DNA of 64,000 nucleotides from Microcebus murinus (GCF_040939455.1 NC_134116.1:46887400-46951399); one strand, 5' to 3'; positions 32,548 to 46,481 are shown, counted from the first letter of the stretch. The notes: generated by a model from the sequence alone, not told the origin. Numbers and translations are program-made.

Positions 32548-35500
32548 TTTGATTGTATAAAATGTACTATATAATTACAATTAATAAGAAAGTAATCCCA
32601 AAAGAGACAGACATTTAAATGACTGTATCAGTTTAGAAGCCTTTCATCTTATACAAATGGTTTTGACTTTTATTTTCTGATCCTACATGCAAAAAGCCAG
32701 GAAGTCGGCATCCCCAGTCTCACAACAACAAAAAAGTGAACAAACAAAAATAATATATTTTCTTAGATGCATGGGGAAATTGAGGTCAACAGGACCAATG
32801 GGTTACCTGAAAATTGGGAAATCAGGGAGGTGTAGAAAATCAGAGCTTACTGGGAGCAGAAGCCCAGAGGCAGAGCTCTCCTACTTGTAGGAATAGAAGA
32901 AATTTTAGGAGGTTCAGTGTGGACTAGTTTGAGAGATAAACAACCAGGGGCCCAGGAGAGGGTGATGGGGATCCTATAATTCTGCGATTTTTATATCCAG
33001 GAACCCACAGCTTCTTCAAACATCTAAGCCAAGACAACTGATAGGCTCTAAATATTTTTCAAAAACATATTTTTTTGAAAAAAAAAAGCAAAACAATTTC
33101 CCTACATTGTTTACTTTTGTTATACCATTGGTTAGTCCCAAGATGTTATAAAGTATATATGCTTTATAAAATATTCAGAATTTTTTGGCTTAATATTAGA
33201 AACAAAACAAAATTGAATTAAATAAGGAACTGCTTTCTATGAACAACTTTTTCTCTTATGTGCCATTTGAATCTTGTACTGAGTTTTCCTCTTTTCTTTA
33301 ACACCTTTATATCTATTTCAAAGTATAAATCCTGCCTCTCTTAACCCAGACAATCACATGACATATTTAACTATAATTATGCTTTTCCTGGCATTGTTTT
33401 CCTTCACAGAACATTATTCCCCATGTACCATAATTTTAAATTTATTTTGTACTATTTTTTCTGAGTGTATACATTATTTTCTTATTTTTCTCAAGTGCCT
33501 TCTTATATGAGATAGGGTATAATTACTTTGGGGACAAATAAAATCAAGTAGTTAAAGGAAAGGAGACATGTTTGGACATCTAGACATTTATCAAATAATG
33601 CTTTTAAAAAATTTTCTATCATGTCTTTTTTTGTAAAAAAAATTACTAAAATAGTTTTGTAAACCACTAGATTCTATTCCAGCTTCAACATTAGTGATGC
33701 TTTCTGGTGAAGAACTAAATATTGCAGCTTGTTTATATTAATACTACATAGAATTTTTTAAGGAATAAATAAATTTCAAACAGTCATATTGGTTAATCTT
33801 TAAAAATTAGCCTATAGCAATACTTTGAAATTTTACTACTTGCTTTGAAAAGCCAGAGTAGAATTTAAATTAAGTTAAAATATCCTAGTGTAATTACATT
33901 TTAAAGGTATTTAATTTCCACCTTTTATTTTTCTGAAAGAGCTACCTAAAAAAATAGCCAGTTGCAAGTAGCTTAAACTTTGATACATTTAGCACTCCAA
34001 AGCCACATCTGATTTATAGCTTCTAACAATACAAATAAATGAAAGATCACTGCAAATGAAAACACACACACACAAAGTCAATGTGATTGTCTTTGTTATT
34101 CATTGAAAGGTGTAGCTGAGAATACTTAAATACTAGTTCATACTGAAAGTAGTCATATTATAAATTAATGTTTTCTGTTTGAATATCTTAAAAATATTGT
34201 TACATATGATACTGCTTCTTAAAGTGACTTTCAGTCATTTAATTCTGTATTAGAGAGAAACTAGATAGAGTGTTAACGAATCAACAAAAAATGTAGGTTC
34301 AAGCATTTCAGTTCTCATAACAGCCAAACCCTAGAGAACCTGATTTGATCAATGCATAATCATTTCCATTCAGATGAGTCTGCCCAAATAACTAGAATGT
34401 TCATTTTGTGCTCCAGTAATTTTGGTTGACTTAATGACATAAGTAGAACAACTATGAGTAACTATGCAGCATCCAATTAATTTCTTGGAGATAGATTTTC
34501 AAAGATTCAATCTAGTCAACCACATAGCACCAGATACTTTCAAATTATCACACATAATCTAGAGAAATTTATTGCAAAGAATATTTACTGAAGATATCTT
34601 GTCTTGCTTGCAGATATATTTATATGTGAGTTCCTTGAAATCACCTTTATATAAAACTTAATGCTTTCATTTATATAGTGACATATAAGTTATGTTTATT
34701 TAGAGAGCTCAATCCATATTTGTATTTGCTGATGAAAATAGCCATGATATTAAAACTATGTATATTGGTAGATGAAGAAGGAAACATGAAATAGAAGTGA
34801 CTTTGAACAGTGTAGAACAAATCTGTGTAAGAGGGCATTCTTATTATTAAACAGAGCGAAGTCCTTTATCCACAGAAAAATCTTCTTAAAATTTAGGTAT
34901 AATATACAAAATGTTAAGAAGATATGAGATATTTAATTTAGTAACATTGCCTGTTTAGAGGACTAAGCCTATGAAAGATTCACTACACTAGGCACTAGTG
35001 ACATAAAGATTAAAATATTGTTATTTCCATTAAATAGCTTACAATCTGGTGGAATGTAACACCAACCTGCAAAACTATGTGAAAATAGGTATGAGGTTGG
35101 CTAATTCTCACCAATAGACTATAAGTTCTTAACAACGAAATGGGACATGAAATAGACTATCATTTTAATTGAAGGAAGAGGATTTGGAGATTTGTAAATC
35201 TTTAAGTCCAAACCATAAAGGAAAGACTGAATGGAGTGGGACACATGATAACCAGAATACAGCAAGGTAAATACCATAAAAGTTGGTCTTGATGAAGCAA
35301 ATGAATGAAAATTTGGATGGAGGAGGAGATTATTGAATAAATGGTCAGTGATAATAGGAAGGAAATTACCAAAACAACTTGTGAGGACAATGAGCAACAG
35401 TTTTTCACCTAGTATGGATCCTGTTCCCAAGAAATTACCACCCAGTTACTGAAATATTAGTGTCATATATATTTTCATAATTATATATACTATATTACTA

Positions 35501-37009
35501 TGAGATTCTGAATAATTCACAAAATTTGTTTTGCTATTGTCAAGCATTTGTCAGACATTTAAACATATTAATATTAAAATGTATATATTTATTTACATAT
35601 TTTTAGATATAATATTCCTTTGTAGGATCTTTGAAGATACAGCAATGTTCATATTATTTTCTCTCTTAAAAAGGTACAAAATAAAAGATGGAACATATAT
35701 AAAAATCTACTTTTTTCTAAGAGCATAAACATCCATTTAAAAAAAAGCAAAATATCAGATTGGCTTATCATTAGCAATATCATTATGATGTAAAATAATT
35801 ATACTATTATGTTTATGCTGTATCTAAATTTCTCATGTTGAAAATAACAAGTTATTGTATGCAATTTAAATCACAAAATGTTCAATTTTATTCTTTATTT
35901 CTTCTAAATATAACATTGTTTTATTCTAAATATAACCATGTTTTAAATGTAAAATGACTGAACAAGTTTTATTGGCATGCACACTAAGAGGCAATTAATT
36001 ACTATTGATGAAATATGACATTGAAAAGCCACTGTGTTGATATTTTATCAAAAATCAGGACAGCTCAGTCTATAATTCACCATTTTGCTTTGATCTACTT
36101 AGGAAAGAAAGCAAAAGAAAATAGCTTCATCTATGTTTTACAGCTTAGAAATCAATATTAATAAATCAATGTCAATAATATCATTTTGCAAACTGTATCA
36201 TATTACTTAGATATGTGACCTAAACACATGGCATGTATTTCATTCTGGGTGGAAGGAGAGGTAAAAGTGAGGTTTGTGAGATATCTTTCATTACAGGGCA
36301 CTGTTACCAGTCAATCACTTTTTTTATAGATATCATTTAGGATGAAATTTTTATGCTTAGACTTAGCCTGCAGGTTGATTTTTTTCTTTACAGTTAAAGA
36401 ACATTTTTCCAGTTGTTCCTCAGTTATTACGGAGTGGAAGAGTGCCTTTTTTCCATTTATAGAGTTTCCAGGATGATAACTTCCATATCCATCTTTCATT
36501 CCAAAAGGAAATACTAGTCTGTGCAAAGTATGGGCTGGAGCACAGTAGAGATAGGATGTTTGTCTTCTAGAATTTTAGAGTATAAAATTGACACTGGCAT
36601 GGGCAAATATATCAAGTTTCTGAGATGTGAAGACAGTAGAATTATCGTTATTTATTTCATTAAAGGCAGTTATCCAGACAATATACCCGTGGGTCTGAAA
36701 TGATGATTCCCTGCCCCAAACATCACGTTTTCCAGCTTCTGGTCTCTGCTCCCTGCCCTCATTAGGTAAAGGACAGACTTAGAAAAGATGAAAAGAATGT
36801 TAGATTTTTTAAATTAGAATTTTATGGAGGAAATAAAGAAAAATGAGAGGTAAGGGATAATTCCAGACTGTGCAATTTATGAAAACAGTAAACTTTAAAA
36901 CTGAAGAAATAAAATAGAAGCAGGAATAAGATATAAAATCCCCATTAGCAATAATTTTATCTTTCCTATCTAGCATGTCAATTTTATAATGGTGATTTCT
37001 GCCTATCTA
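32548..37009. other. Unassigned AT-rich intergenic DNA
   Basis: About 4.5 kb without a convincing gene. A slightly G+C-richer patch at 32680-32960 has a 67-codon frame of no known family. About 34965-35090 (CACTAGGCACTAGTGACATA, then TAGCTTACAATCTGGTGGAA) looks like part of the ancient repeat seen elsewhere here. Overlapping minus-strand frames at 35119-35430 are unsupported. Confidence 0.45.
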
Positions 37010-37085
37010 TCAATCTATCTTTTTCTTTTCCTGAGCATATAATATAGCCTCAGCAAATATCACTGAATAAATGAATGAAAAAGAA
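37010..37085 (+). mobile_element. Possible L2 LINE 3' end
   Basis: GAGCATATAATATAGCCTCA then GCAAATATCACTGAATAAAT, followed by GAATGAAAAAG, follows the conserved 3' end shared by L2 and MIR. Short and diverged. Confidence 0.4.
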
Positions 37086-37959
37086 AATGCTATGGGAAAC
37101 ACTTAATTTCATGAAAATGCACAATTGAGGAGACATAAAAGTTTAGACAAGTTAGATGTTTGTGTTTTATAAGCATCTATATTACAAAAGCAATAGATAA
37201 AATCAATTTTTAATATTCATCCTAATTTTTTCCTAAAGCCTGTTAAATTCCTCTCAATATTAGCCCCAATGAATTAGTTGTTTATGTAACACTTAATTCA
37301 TAGTTGCACAATGGCATTTGCACTGTAATCATTTAATGGCTTATGTGATACACTGGACTGTGTTTGAAGATGCTTGTTATATTCATCATTGTTTAAAAAT
37401 ATATAACACATATAACCACACCTAGAGCTATAATAATACTAATTAATTTGATTTCACTGAATTAAAGAATGAGGAGATTCTAGTGTCTGCATAGATATTA
37501 GAATACAGACAAGTCCTGATTCTTAGAGGAAAGAATCAGAAATATAGGTCTAATATAAAAGGGAAAATATAAATACTTATTAGTTTTAGTGTATAACAGT
37601 TACATGGGTATTACATTTTGTATTTGTTCATTTGATTAATTTGACTAAACATCTAATATTTAACATGTCCTATTATTTATAATATATACAGGAATAAACA
37701 AAATAAATATAATCTTTTGTTCTTGATGTTTATAGTCTAAGAATCACAGACATACTTTATTTTTATTAACCAAAATGATTTTAAAAATTAAAGTTTTTTC
37801 CCCCAGTCTTATGAGGAGCATAATAGTGTACTGATAAAAAAAAAAAAATGGAGGTTGCCTACCTCTGATTGTGGGTGTCAAGGAACAACTTTCTAAGTTG
37901 GTACCATGAAGGATAAGGAGTCAGATATGTGTGGAATAAAAGAAAAGACAATTTTCAGC
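37086..37959. other. Unassigned AT-rich DNA
   Basis: No recognisable feature. A poly-A run lies at 37837-37849. Confidence 0.45.
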
Positions 37960-39330
37960 AAGAGATAACAGGATAATTAATTCCCCAAAGGTCAAATCTA
38001 GTTATATTTTAGGAAGTGACAGGCTAGAGTAACTGAAGCACAGTGAGTGAGAGGAAACAGCATGAGATGAAGTTTTAAAGAAATGCAGGATCCAGAAGAT
38101 GTGAAAATCTGGTAAGAGATGGAATTTAATTTTTAATGAAATAGGAAACCTTTGAAGGGGTTCAAGCAGGGTGCCATAATTTAATTTGTATTTTTAAAAT
38201 TATTCAATAAAATACACATTAAGGAGTAAAAGGCAAAGATACACAAATGAAGTATGTGTATTTGAGCATGGATATGTTTCTGTAATAATACAGACCAGAA
38301 CGGAAAGGGCAGTACTATGTGAAATAGCCAAAACTGAAAACTACCCAAATGTACATAATAAATACAATGGAAAAGGAAGTTTGCCATATGTATATAATGG
38401 AATATCATAGAACAATGAGAAAGAATGAACACAAACTTCATATAACAACATACATGAAAGAAGCCAGACACCAACGTGTACACACTGAATGATTCCATTT
38501 ATACAAACTTTACACACAGACAAAACTAAGCTGTGATGCTAGAAGTAATGATAATTATTGCCTTTAGTGGTTGGTAACTGCAAAGAAACACAGGGGTGGC
38601 AAGGGGCGCTTCTGAATGTTGAATATTTTATTTCTTCAACTGGGTGCTGTGGGTATGTTTAGTTTGTGAAACATTCTTCATTTGAGTGCATTATGGGTGT
38701 GTTCCATGTGAATATTCATAACACCAACAATTTGTATAATTTGTGCACTCTTTGATGTTACATTCAATAAGGAACTTAATCAACAATTAACTTACAAAGT
38801 ATTTTTTTCTGGATAATGAGGGAATTGTGAAGTCGAGTATGATAAACTTGATAGCAGAGGATACCAGTTAGGATGCCTTTCAAGTAATTCATGGGAATGT
38901 TGATTGCAGCTGGGGCTCAGCAGGAGTCAGAAATATGGACATGATAGAATTATTCTTAAGGTAGATAATGAATTGGATATGGAGGATAAAGAAGGAAGAG
39001 TATATCAAGTGTAATAAACTAATGATCTTGCACACCTGAGTGGCTGTGATATTAAGTTGGTGAAAATTCTAAGCAACATAAGTTTTGAGTGGGGATAGAG
39101 CATTAGTGACATCAGAAGAAACCAAGAAGAAAGGACCTCGAAGTAGGAGGACAAAAGTTGAGGGTGATACCTGGAAGCTAAGTGGAATATTCAAGAACAA
39201 AAGAAGTTGATGTATTATTTGGTAACAAAATGTGTTAAATGGTACTGAAAAGTTTAATATGAGAGTAACAAAAATATGTCCATTGAAGTTAGACATATGA
39301 AAGTAACTTGGATATTTAACAAGAATATCA
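37960..39330 (+). repeat. Ancient interspersed repeat (family uncertain), split by an L1
   Basis: The left part, about 37960-38185, ends with GGAAACCTTTGAAGGGGTTC then AAGCAGGGTGCCATAATTTA. The right part, about 38850-39330, resumes with ATACCAGTTAGGATGCCTTT. It continues with GAATTGGATATGGAGGATAA and a stretch around TGGAAGCTAAGTGGAATATT. These phrases occur in this order in a widespread old mammalian repeat that I cannot name reliably. The L1 3' end between them sits where the two halves should meet. Confidence 0.4.
38318..38780 (+). mobile_element. Old L1: ORF2 3' end and 3' UTR
   Basis: Plus-strand L1 tail. AATAGCCAAAACTGAAAACT and ACCCAAATGTACATAATAAA match the end of ORF2. TATAATGGAATATCATAGAA, GAAAGAAGCCAGACACCAAC and TGAATGATTCCATTTATACA follow, then a G-rich patch (CAGGGGTGGCAAGGGGCGC) of the kind seen in old L1M 3' UTRs. 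No intact frame; two minus-strand frames of 60 and 105 codons are shadows. Confidence 0.75.
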
Positions 39331-40852
39331 AAAATAAGAATTTTTTTCAGAGTATATATTCATCATTCCAAAGATCTATGCCAACATTAATTTATTTGGC
39401 AGCAAATGATATAAGAAGGTTGAAGATATTCAGGTATTCTAGTGATCCTGATTGTACATTTTAAGAATGATTCTTTTATTTTCACAGCAGTAAATTACAA
39501 TATTTTTTGCTGAATATCTTAGCTTCAGGTTGCATAGGGGAATCCCACTAAATCGCCTGGCTGAGTTTTATTAATTAGCAAGCAAATTTACACTATTTCC
39601 AATTATCTCATATGGCTTATAACTTTTATAGTTCAAAAATTTACTTCTAGGAGGTTATCTGCAATATATTCATATAATATTTTTATCAATGTACAGTCAC
39701 AGACCTGCACTGTAGCATCTCTCCATATACCCAGATAACTCAGATAAGAATCAAAGCACTCAATTACAGGTAGGCTTCAGTACATCACAACACAGAATTA
39801 GATGATGCCATATCTAAAATGATTTTTAAACATGTAAAAAATTCAAAAAATTTCAAATACAATGTTTCTAAAATTAATATATGTTTAATATAGTGTTATA
39901 TATGGTACATTTTCAATTATATTGTATTATATAATTGTACTATACTATAGATAAGATATAGTCATCTATAAGTGGAAGGATAATGGAAATGTGATAAAGA
40001 GATATCTGCTTGTAACTTAAATAAGATCCAAGCAAATGTAAATATCACAGATTTTTATATCAAAATCATGTTAACATTGCATATGATTGTACATAATTTT
40101 CACTTTCTTCTTTTAATCATGATCATATATATATATATATTTCTACAATTAAGATATTATATATCCTTATTCAAAAACATATAAAAGTACATGTCAAACA
40201 TAGAAAGAGTACAAAATTATTTGATTAAATTAAAAGCTAAATTAAGAATATATGAGATCACATTGAAATTGAATGCAGTGACTTCTTTTTAAAATATTAG
40301 GGGAAAATGAGTAAAGAAAATGGAGAGTTATAATAAATATTTCATGGTAAAACACATTTTTATGAAAATGACATATAGGCAGTTTTGTATATTAGCAATA
40401 TTTAGCTATGACATTTGGATCCTGATATAAATACATCTGGCATCCCATTCAAGTCAACATAATTGCCAGTAGTAATTTTTCATGAGTTCTAAGATCAGGT
40501 TTGGAAGGATATAGGCCAATGAGAAATAAGCCTCAGCACTGTATATACAGTGATATCTGGTAGCTGAAAGATTTCTGAATATGAGCCGGAATGAATGTAG
40601 TTGACATGTGTCTTTCATGTTTGGATCATGTACTGAATTCCCTTGTACATTCCCTGGACAAAAGTCTTAGCAAGTACTCCAGAACCTCAAATCATGCTGA
40701 AAGAAGGATCAGTAGTCTCATCTTTGCTTCCTGTCACTTGTGCTCATATTGTGACCTTACAAGTCTGTAAGAGTCAAAGTGAAATTAACTCTTAGGACAC
40801 TCCTTTTTTACTCACTGCACACAATTAAGAGGCATCTTTTTTGTTTCTGTTT

Positions 40853-40913
<61 letters not shown>

Positions 40914-42650
40914 CTGGTAATTAGTGCTCAATTTTATTATTCCCTATGGGTAATTTTGTAATATTGTGCTGAGCTATCTCTTTCATACTTTAAAATCCCT
41001 GCTTAATTCTCCATGTCCATCCAGAGGGATTACCTTCAAAATATATTTGGCAACAGAATTCAAAATTTTGACCATTAAAGAGAAAGAGTTGAATATGACA
41101 TAAGATAACTTTCAAATCTAAAATAGTAAGTGGATGGTGGTGACAATTACTAACTCAAAAATATATGAATTGGAGCAGGTTTTATTATCCTGATAATACC
41201 AACTCTCCTCACTTTTAATAAGCCACAGTTGGAAGTACTCTTAATACCTAAAATTTAAAGTATCCATTTTTATTTTATATTTAATTGAATTAAAACTATA
41301 ACTTTTCTCATTATTATTTACTTGTAAACATGATATTCATATTTAAGCAGTTTTGTTCAAAACTTTGAAGGAAAAAATACAAGAAAAATTTTTCATTATG
41401 CAGAGAAGTTGCATTTCTGTATGCTTAAAGTGAGTTGGTCTTATTCTGTGATTGTATAATGTCTAATCACTCAACAAATATTTGTTGAATAAATAGATAA
41501 TAAAAATATTGGGGGAATTGAATTTCCATTCATGTGATCTGAGACATGGATTATATAGTCCCTAGCAAATTTAAATGAGAGATTTTAAATGAAAATCAGT
41601 TCAACAAATATTTACTGAATACTTATTATGTATACATCTATGCTAAGTGATGCTAAGTTTACACTATATAGTGGTGCTATTAGTATAATGATCTTAGCCA
41701 TAGTTGAAGCAAAAATTGCCCTGGACAAAGTTAAATATACAAGGAAAGCTATATTTAAGGCCATTATACTAGTGGAAAAAAGCCAGATCTCAGTCTGAGC
41801 TTGAGTGTACTAAAACAAAGGGCTCAGAAATTAAGAGCTGAGGTGAGAGATCATAGGCCATCTCTGCTAATTGGCTTTTCTCAAACAAAAGTAAAGTGTC
41901 TCATATCTTAATGACAGGAAGTACTTTTACAAGCTGGAGCAAGTCTCTTGCAAAAGTTAGGGTTCAAGCCTCCCCTAGAAACTAGGAAATAAAGATATTG
42001 TCATCATTGATAATTATATTTCAAAGGGATAACTCCAATCCTTGAGAAAGTCATTCCTGGGTTTTAAAAGTGGCAAGAAGCTTTTAAAATTTACTTATAT
42101 ATCAAAAGAGTAGATAATGAGTTTACAATGATGAATTTTCTAAAGTAGATGTTCTAAGAAGAGGGAAGTCTGGAGCTCAGAGTTAGGAACAAGCCTGTAT
42201 GAAATTTAGTCAACCTAAAGAGACTATTAAGGCTATCTTGGTCATCACATATCACAAAAACCTTTAAAAGGCACTACACTAAGCCATTTTTAAGAAAGAA
42301 GATAAAATGAAATTCTTCACTGACCCAGAACAACTTGCATGTGAAAAAGCCAATGAAGAACCCAAAGTCTTATGTAACGAATAGTTCAGCTCGTGAAATC
42401 AAACTCACAAAAATTAGATTTTTCAGAATATCAAATTCCACTGAAAAGTCAAATGATTCAGGTAAATGTGAGATATAGGTGAAGCAAGGAAAAGCCTGAA
42501 ACTGCCGCTGTACTTCCCTAGCTCCTTTCTCAACACATTCAGGTAGGTTTCAGTCCAGATTTAAAATGTGCAGGTTTATAGAATGCTTGCAGGGCATCAT
42601 TTGCACTGTAGAAGCTACCCAGTCTTGGATGATCTCCATTTTATATTCAT
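39331..42650. other. Unassigned AT-rich DNA
   Basis: About 3.3 kb with no gene. A short TA run occurs at about 40126-40140. The stretches 40490-40720 and 41740-42640 are less AT-rich and could be old LTR or internal retroviral sequence, but no boundary or motif could be fixed. The phrase CAACAAATATTTACTGAATA near 41603 resembles an old LINE or MIR-type fragment. Confidence 0.45.
40859..40910. repeat. (TA)26 microsatellite
   Basis: Uninterrupted alternating TA over 52 bp. Such tracts are unstable, readily melted and usually polymorphic. The Tyr-Ile repeat in the 60-codon frame covering it is an artefact. Confidence 0.99.
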
Positions 42651-42668
42651 TATTCCATGACATTTCTT

Positions 42669-43033
<365 letters not shown>

Positions 43034-43095
43034 CTCCATGGCATTTCTTAAGAGCAAGAGTTGTAAGTTTATTTACAACAAGAAACCTACATAGA

Positions 43096-43424
43096 TGTTA
43101 TGGTTTGAATGTGTCCCCCCAAATTCATACATTGAAATTCTAACTTCCACGTAGTAGGAAATAGAGCCTTTACAAACCCTGAAGAGTGGGATTAATTCCC
43201 TTAGAAAATAGGCTCAAGGAAGCTCATTCACCTGATCTACCATGTGAATAAACAGGAAGAAGATACCTTCTATGAACCAGGAAATAAAGCCTCATGAGAC
43301 ACTAAATGTGCTGGTATTTCGATCTTGGACATCCCAGTATCTAGAATGGTGAGAAATAAAGTTTTGTTGTTAAAGCTACTCACTTTAAGGTATGTTTCAT
43401 CATAGCCTGAATGGACCAAAACCA
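43096..43424 (+). mobile_element. MaLR LTR (MST/THE1-like), decayed
   Basis: Begins TGTTATGGTTTGAATGTGTC and CCCCCAAATTCATACATTGA. It has AGAGTGGGATTAATTCCC, CTACCATGTGAATAAACAGG, TTCTATGAACCAGG, CGATCTTGGACATCCCAGTA and AATGGTGAGAAATAAAG, and closes around ATGGACCAAAACCA. Several internal deletions make it shorter than intact copies. No clean 5-bp duplication was found, so the right end is approximate. Confidence 0.85.
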
Positions 43425-43544
43425 GAAATTCACTAATCCATTCCCCCAAAGAGAAGGTAAAGTCATTAAGTAATGTTTACTCTTCTCATGGGATCCCATA
43501 ACTTAAATACTACTCTGTAAAATTAATAATACTTAAATATTAAG
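43425..43544. other. Spacer between MaLR LTR and ERVL pol
   Basis: Short unassigned sequence. No LTR of the ERVL/MLT2 type was recognised here. Confidence 0.4.
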
Positions 43545-44660
43545 GCTACTGAAGCTATTGGAGAAGAGCACTTATATTTGACATGATTCAGAGCATATAC
43601 AATCCTTTTGGAGAGCTCTTCCCCAGCTTTGCAAGGTGTTGCCAGTTAGCTGGCACAATAACTAAGTCTTCAAAAGGCTATTTTATTGTTCTATCATGTC
43701 AGTTGCTTCAGTATGGTAGAAAACATGGTAAGATCAATGAATTCCATGAGCATGGAACCACCCTTCTTTGGTTATGAAGTCAATTCTTTGGTCAGAAGCA
43801 ATGCTGGCATACCATGATGTGGAGGAGCCTTTCTATAAGTCCATAGATAGTAGTTTTGGCAAAAAGCATTGCATTCAGTGAGGGAAAAACCATTACTAGT
43901 GTAAATACATATTCCAGTAAGAATGAAGCATTGCCCTTTCCATGATGGAAGCAATAAAACATGATGAACCTGCCACCAGGTAGCTGGCTGATCATCCCAG
44001 GGAACGGTGGTCTATCAGGGTCTCATTGTTGATCTCTGCTGCTGATCTCACTCAAATAGTAGCTTTTCAGGTCACTCAGTAAATGGGCCAGAGTAACATA
44101 CCCAAATGAGAAATACATTGCCGTCAAAATTGAAATAGGCCCACTAGGCATTGTGACTCTATTTTTGTTGTCGGAGGAGCCAGATTTAACAAATTCTCTT
44201 CCACTTAGAAGAGATATCTCAATATACCCCCTACTGGATCCTTGATAATGTCACTGAGTTTTAGTAGAATTTATTTCCATCCTCTGGCTAGCAATTGTCT
44301 TACCAGTAAGTCTAGAGTATTTGTTACTTCTTGGTCACTAGGTGCAAACAACATGAGGGTGCCACTGTAATGAACCAGTGTGACCTCTGTGGAAGGGAAA
44401 GATAATCAAGATCCATGTGAACTAAAATATGACATAAGGCTGGAGAGTTGACATACCCAAAGGTAGGACAGTGAAGGTGTATTTCTGGCCTTGCCAGCTG
44501 AAAGCAAACTGTTTATTGTGGGCCCTATGGACAGGCATATAGAAAGAGACATTTGCCAGGTCAATAGCTACATAACAGATACCAAATAATGTATTAATTT
44601 GTTCAAGCAATGAAACCACATCTTGTACAGCAGCTGCAATTGAAGTCTCCACAAAATATT
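43545..44660 (-). pseudogene. pol: ERVL-type pol remnant (reverse transcriptase to integrase)
   Basis: Minus-strand remnant of an ERVL (class III) polymerase. From the right, RT appears as a 76-codon frame (44652-44422) with GICYVAIDLANVSFYMPVHR, including the first catalytic Asp of the palm, then KQFAFSWQGQKYTFTVLPLG. The active-site YXDD region, near 44360, reads Tyr-Ser-Gly-Thr in the decayed frame. About 400 bp with weak similarity (RNase H position) leads to integrase near 43950-43790. There ILTGICIYTSNGFS shows loss of a catalytic Asp, and a CQNYYLWTYRK / HHGMP segment follows. The order RT-RNase H-integrase is preserved; stops and frameshifts are frequent. No flanking MLT2-like LTR, gag or dUTPase was identified. 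Confidence 0.88.
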
Positions 44661-46109
44661 TGATGTAACACTAAATACATTGACATACAATACTCTAAAA
44701 GTACAAAATTCCAGCATGTCTCATATTCTTGATAGCTAATAACTGCCCAATAATGATGTCACCTTATTTGTTATCAAACATAGAGTAACATTATGTTACA
44801 TCTTAGAAACTCAACCTATCAGCTATACTCCTGAACCTGTCCATTGTGTCTCTTGCAAATCCAAGTTAATTTGTAATTAAATCATTTTACATTGTCATGC
44901 TTTATTCCGTATGTTCATTTCACTTCATGGATCTATTTGAAATGTACCTGCTGCCTTTGGCATATAGCATTCTCTCTTTAGCCATCTGAAGCACAAATTT
45001 TCTTGTTTTTATCCTTGATTTCTTAAATCCAGAAGATGGAGTAGGTGTTTGTTTTGGTCTCTAGTGGCATATCCAGATTTCTACCCCTACTTCTTCCTGA
45101 AAAAATAGCAGGTACATTAATAGTTTATGATATTAGTTTATATTATATATTATCCTTACCATTGCCATTGCTTAGCCTGCTCCTCATTCACCTGCTTCCT
45201 GCCTTATTTTCTATCTCTGTATGTGCATCATTAAGGTGACATTTTTTAATTTATAAACTTAATACTAATATCAAAAGAGAATGCTCACCCAACCACTGGA
45301 AATTCAATATATTAACTTCAAAATCTTTCCTTTAACTGTATATTAGACATCTACTGGCCCAGTCATACTTTAGATTTGCACTGTCAAGGGAATTGATCAA
45401 TTAAATGTGACTAGTGTGACTGGGGTAAGCTTTTAATTTTACTTAAAATGGAATGGTTTGTTCATAACACCTCTCTTTTAAATATCCAAAACTCTTCTTT
45501 TTCCTTCCCTTCAGTTTTTAATTCTCTTCTCCCTTCTCCTTTTTTCTCATCTCCTCTTCTCACATTATTTTCCTCCACTTCCACTTATTTTGCCCAAAAA
45601 ATCTTCAACACCAATTGAACCTATTGCATGTGTTGTCAAACAAAAGTTATAGCCTAGATGATAACTACACTCTCACAATATTTCCTAGATAGCGCATTCC
45701 CTTTTTTTTATCCCTGATATGACTACTTTGCATTATCTCCTTTTCCACTTACACAAAACCCTGTATTGTCACTTGCAGTCAGTAATTTTTTTATATTCAC
45801 ACTCATTCACACCCAAAAAGACTGCAAGATTAGAACCCATTCTCCTTCATATTACCAAGAACAAAATTACATCACCGTTTTCATCCAAATTCAAAGGTAC
45901 ATGTTTAACTTTTGCCTTTGATGGCACCTGCTCCCACCTATTAAAGGTTACTCCTTTAACTATCTTCACAGTAGCAGGTGTCACCAATTTCCTCTCCATA
46001 CACACTTGAAAGAGAAAGTGGCATTATTATTTTTACTGCTTTTTTTCATGTCATCTACACTGTGATATTTTTTACTTATGTTTTTTTATTTATATTATCT
46101 CAGTTTGAA
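44661..46109. other. Unassigned DNA with pyrimidine-rich block
   Basis: About 1.4 kb after the ERVL remnant. A pyrimidine-rich block (45470-45600, TCTTTTTCCTTCCC-like) precedes a less simple stretch (45600-46010) with a 96-codon frame of no recognised content. No element confidently assigned. Confidence 0.4.
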
Positions 46110-46119
46110 AGTTCTGATT

Positions 46120-46481
46120 TCTATTTATTTATTTATTTCATCATATTATGGGGGTACAAATGTTAAGATTACATATATTTCCCTTGCCACCCCTCCCACC
46201 TCAAGTCAGAGCTTCAAGTGTGTCTATCCTCTGGTAGGTGCTCATCACACTAATTATGTAAGTATATACCCATCCCCTCTACCCCCCTCACCTGCCTGAC
46301 ACCCAATAAAGGTTTTGGGGTTTTTTTTGACATTTTGGTTACATTTTATATCTTTGCTTCTCCCTAGGAAGGGTTAGAGGTGTGCCCTTCCCCTCCACAA
46401 TGCTCACCACATCCCTAAGTTGTGGGTCTACCCCAACTACTCTAAATCCCTGGTGATTTCTGAGCTCTAGTACTTGATCTG
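46120..46481 (-). mobile_element. L1 3' UTR, 5'-truncated, minus strand
   Basis: The complement of an L1 3' end. A (TTTA)n-type tail at about 46121-46138 is followed by ATATTATGGGGGTACAAATG and TTAAGATTACATATATTTCC, the mirror of the plus-strand L1 tail at 47630-47680. CTTGCTTCTCCCTAGGAAGG to GTTGTGGGTCTACCCC is shared with the copy at 56255-56560. AGTTCTGATT (46110-46119) and AGTTCAGATT (46482-46491) are the target duplication. Severely 5' truncated, with only 3' UTR present. Confidence 0.85.
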
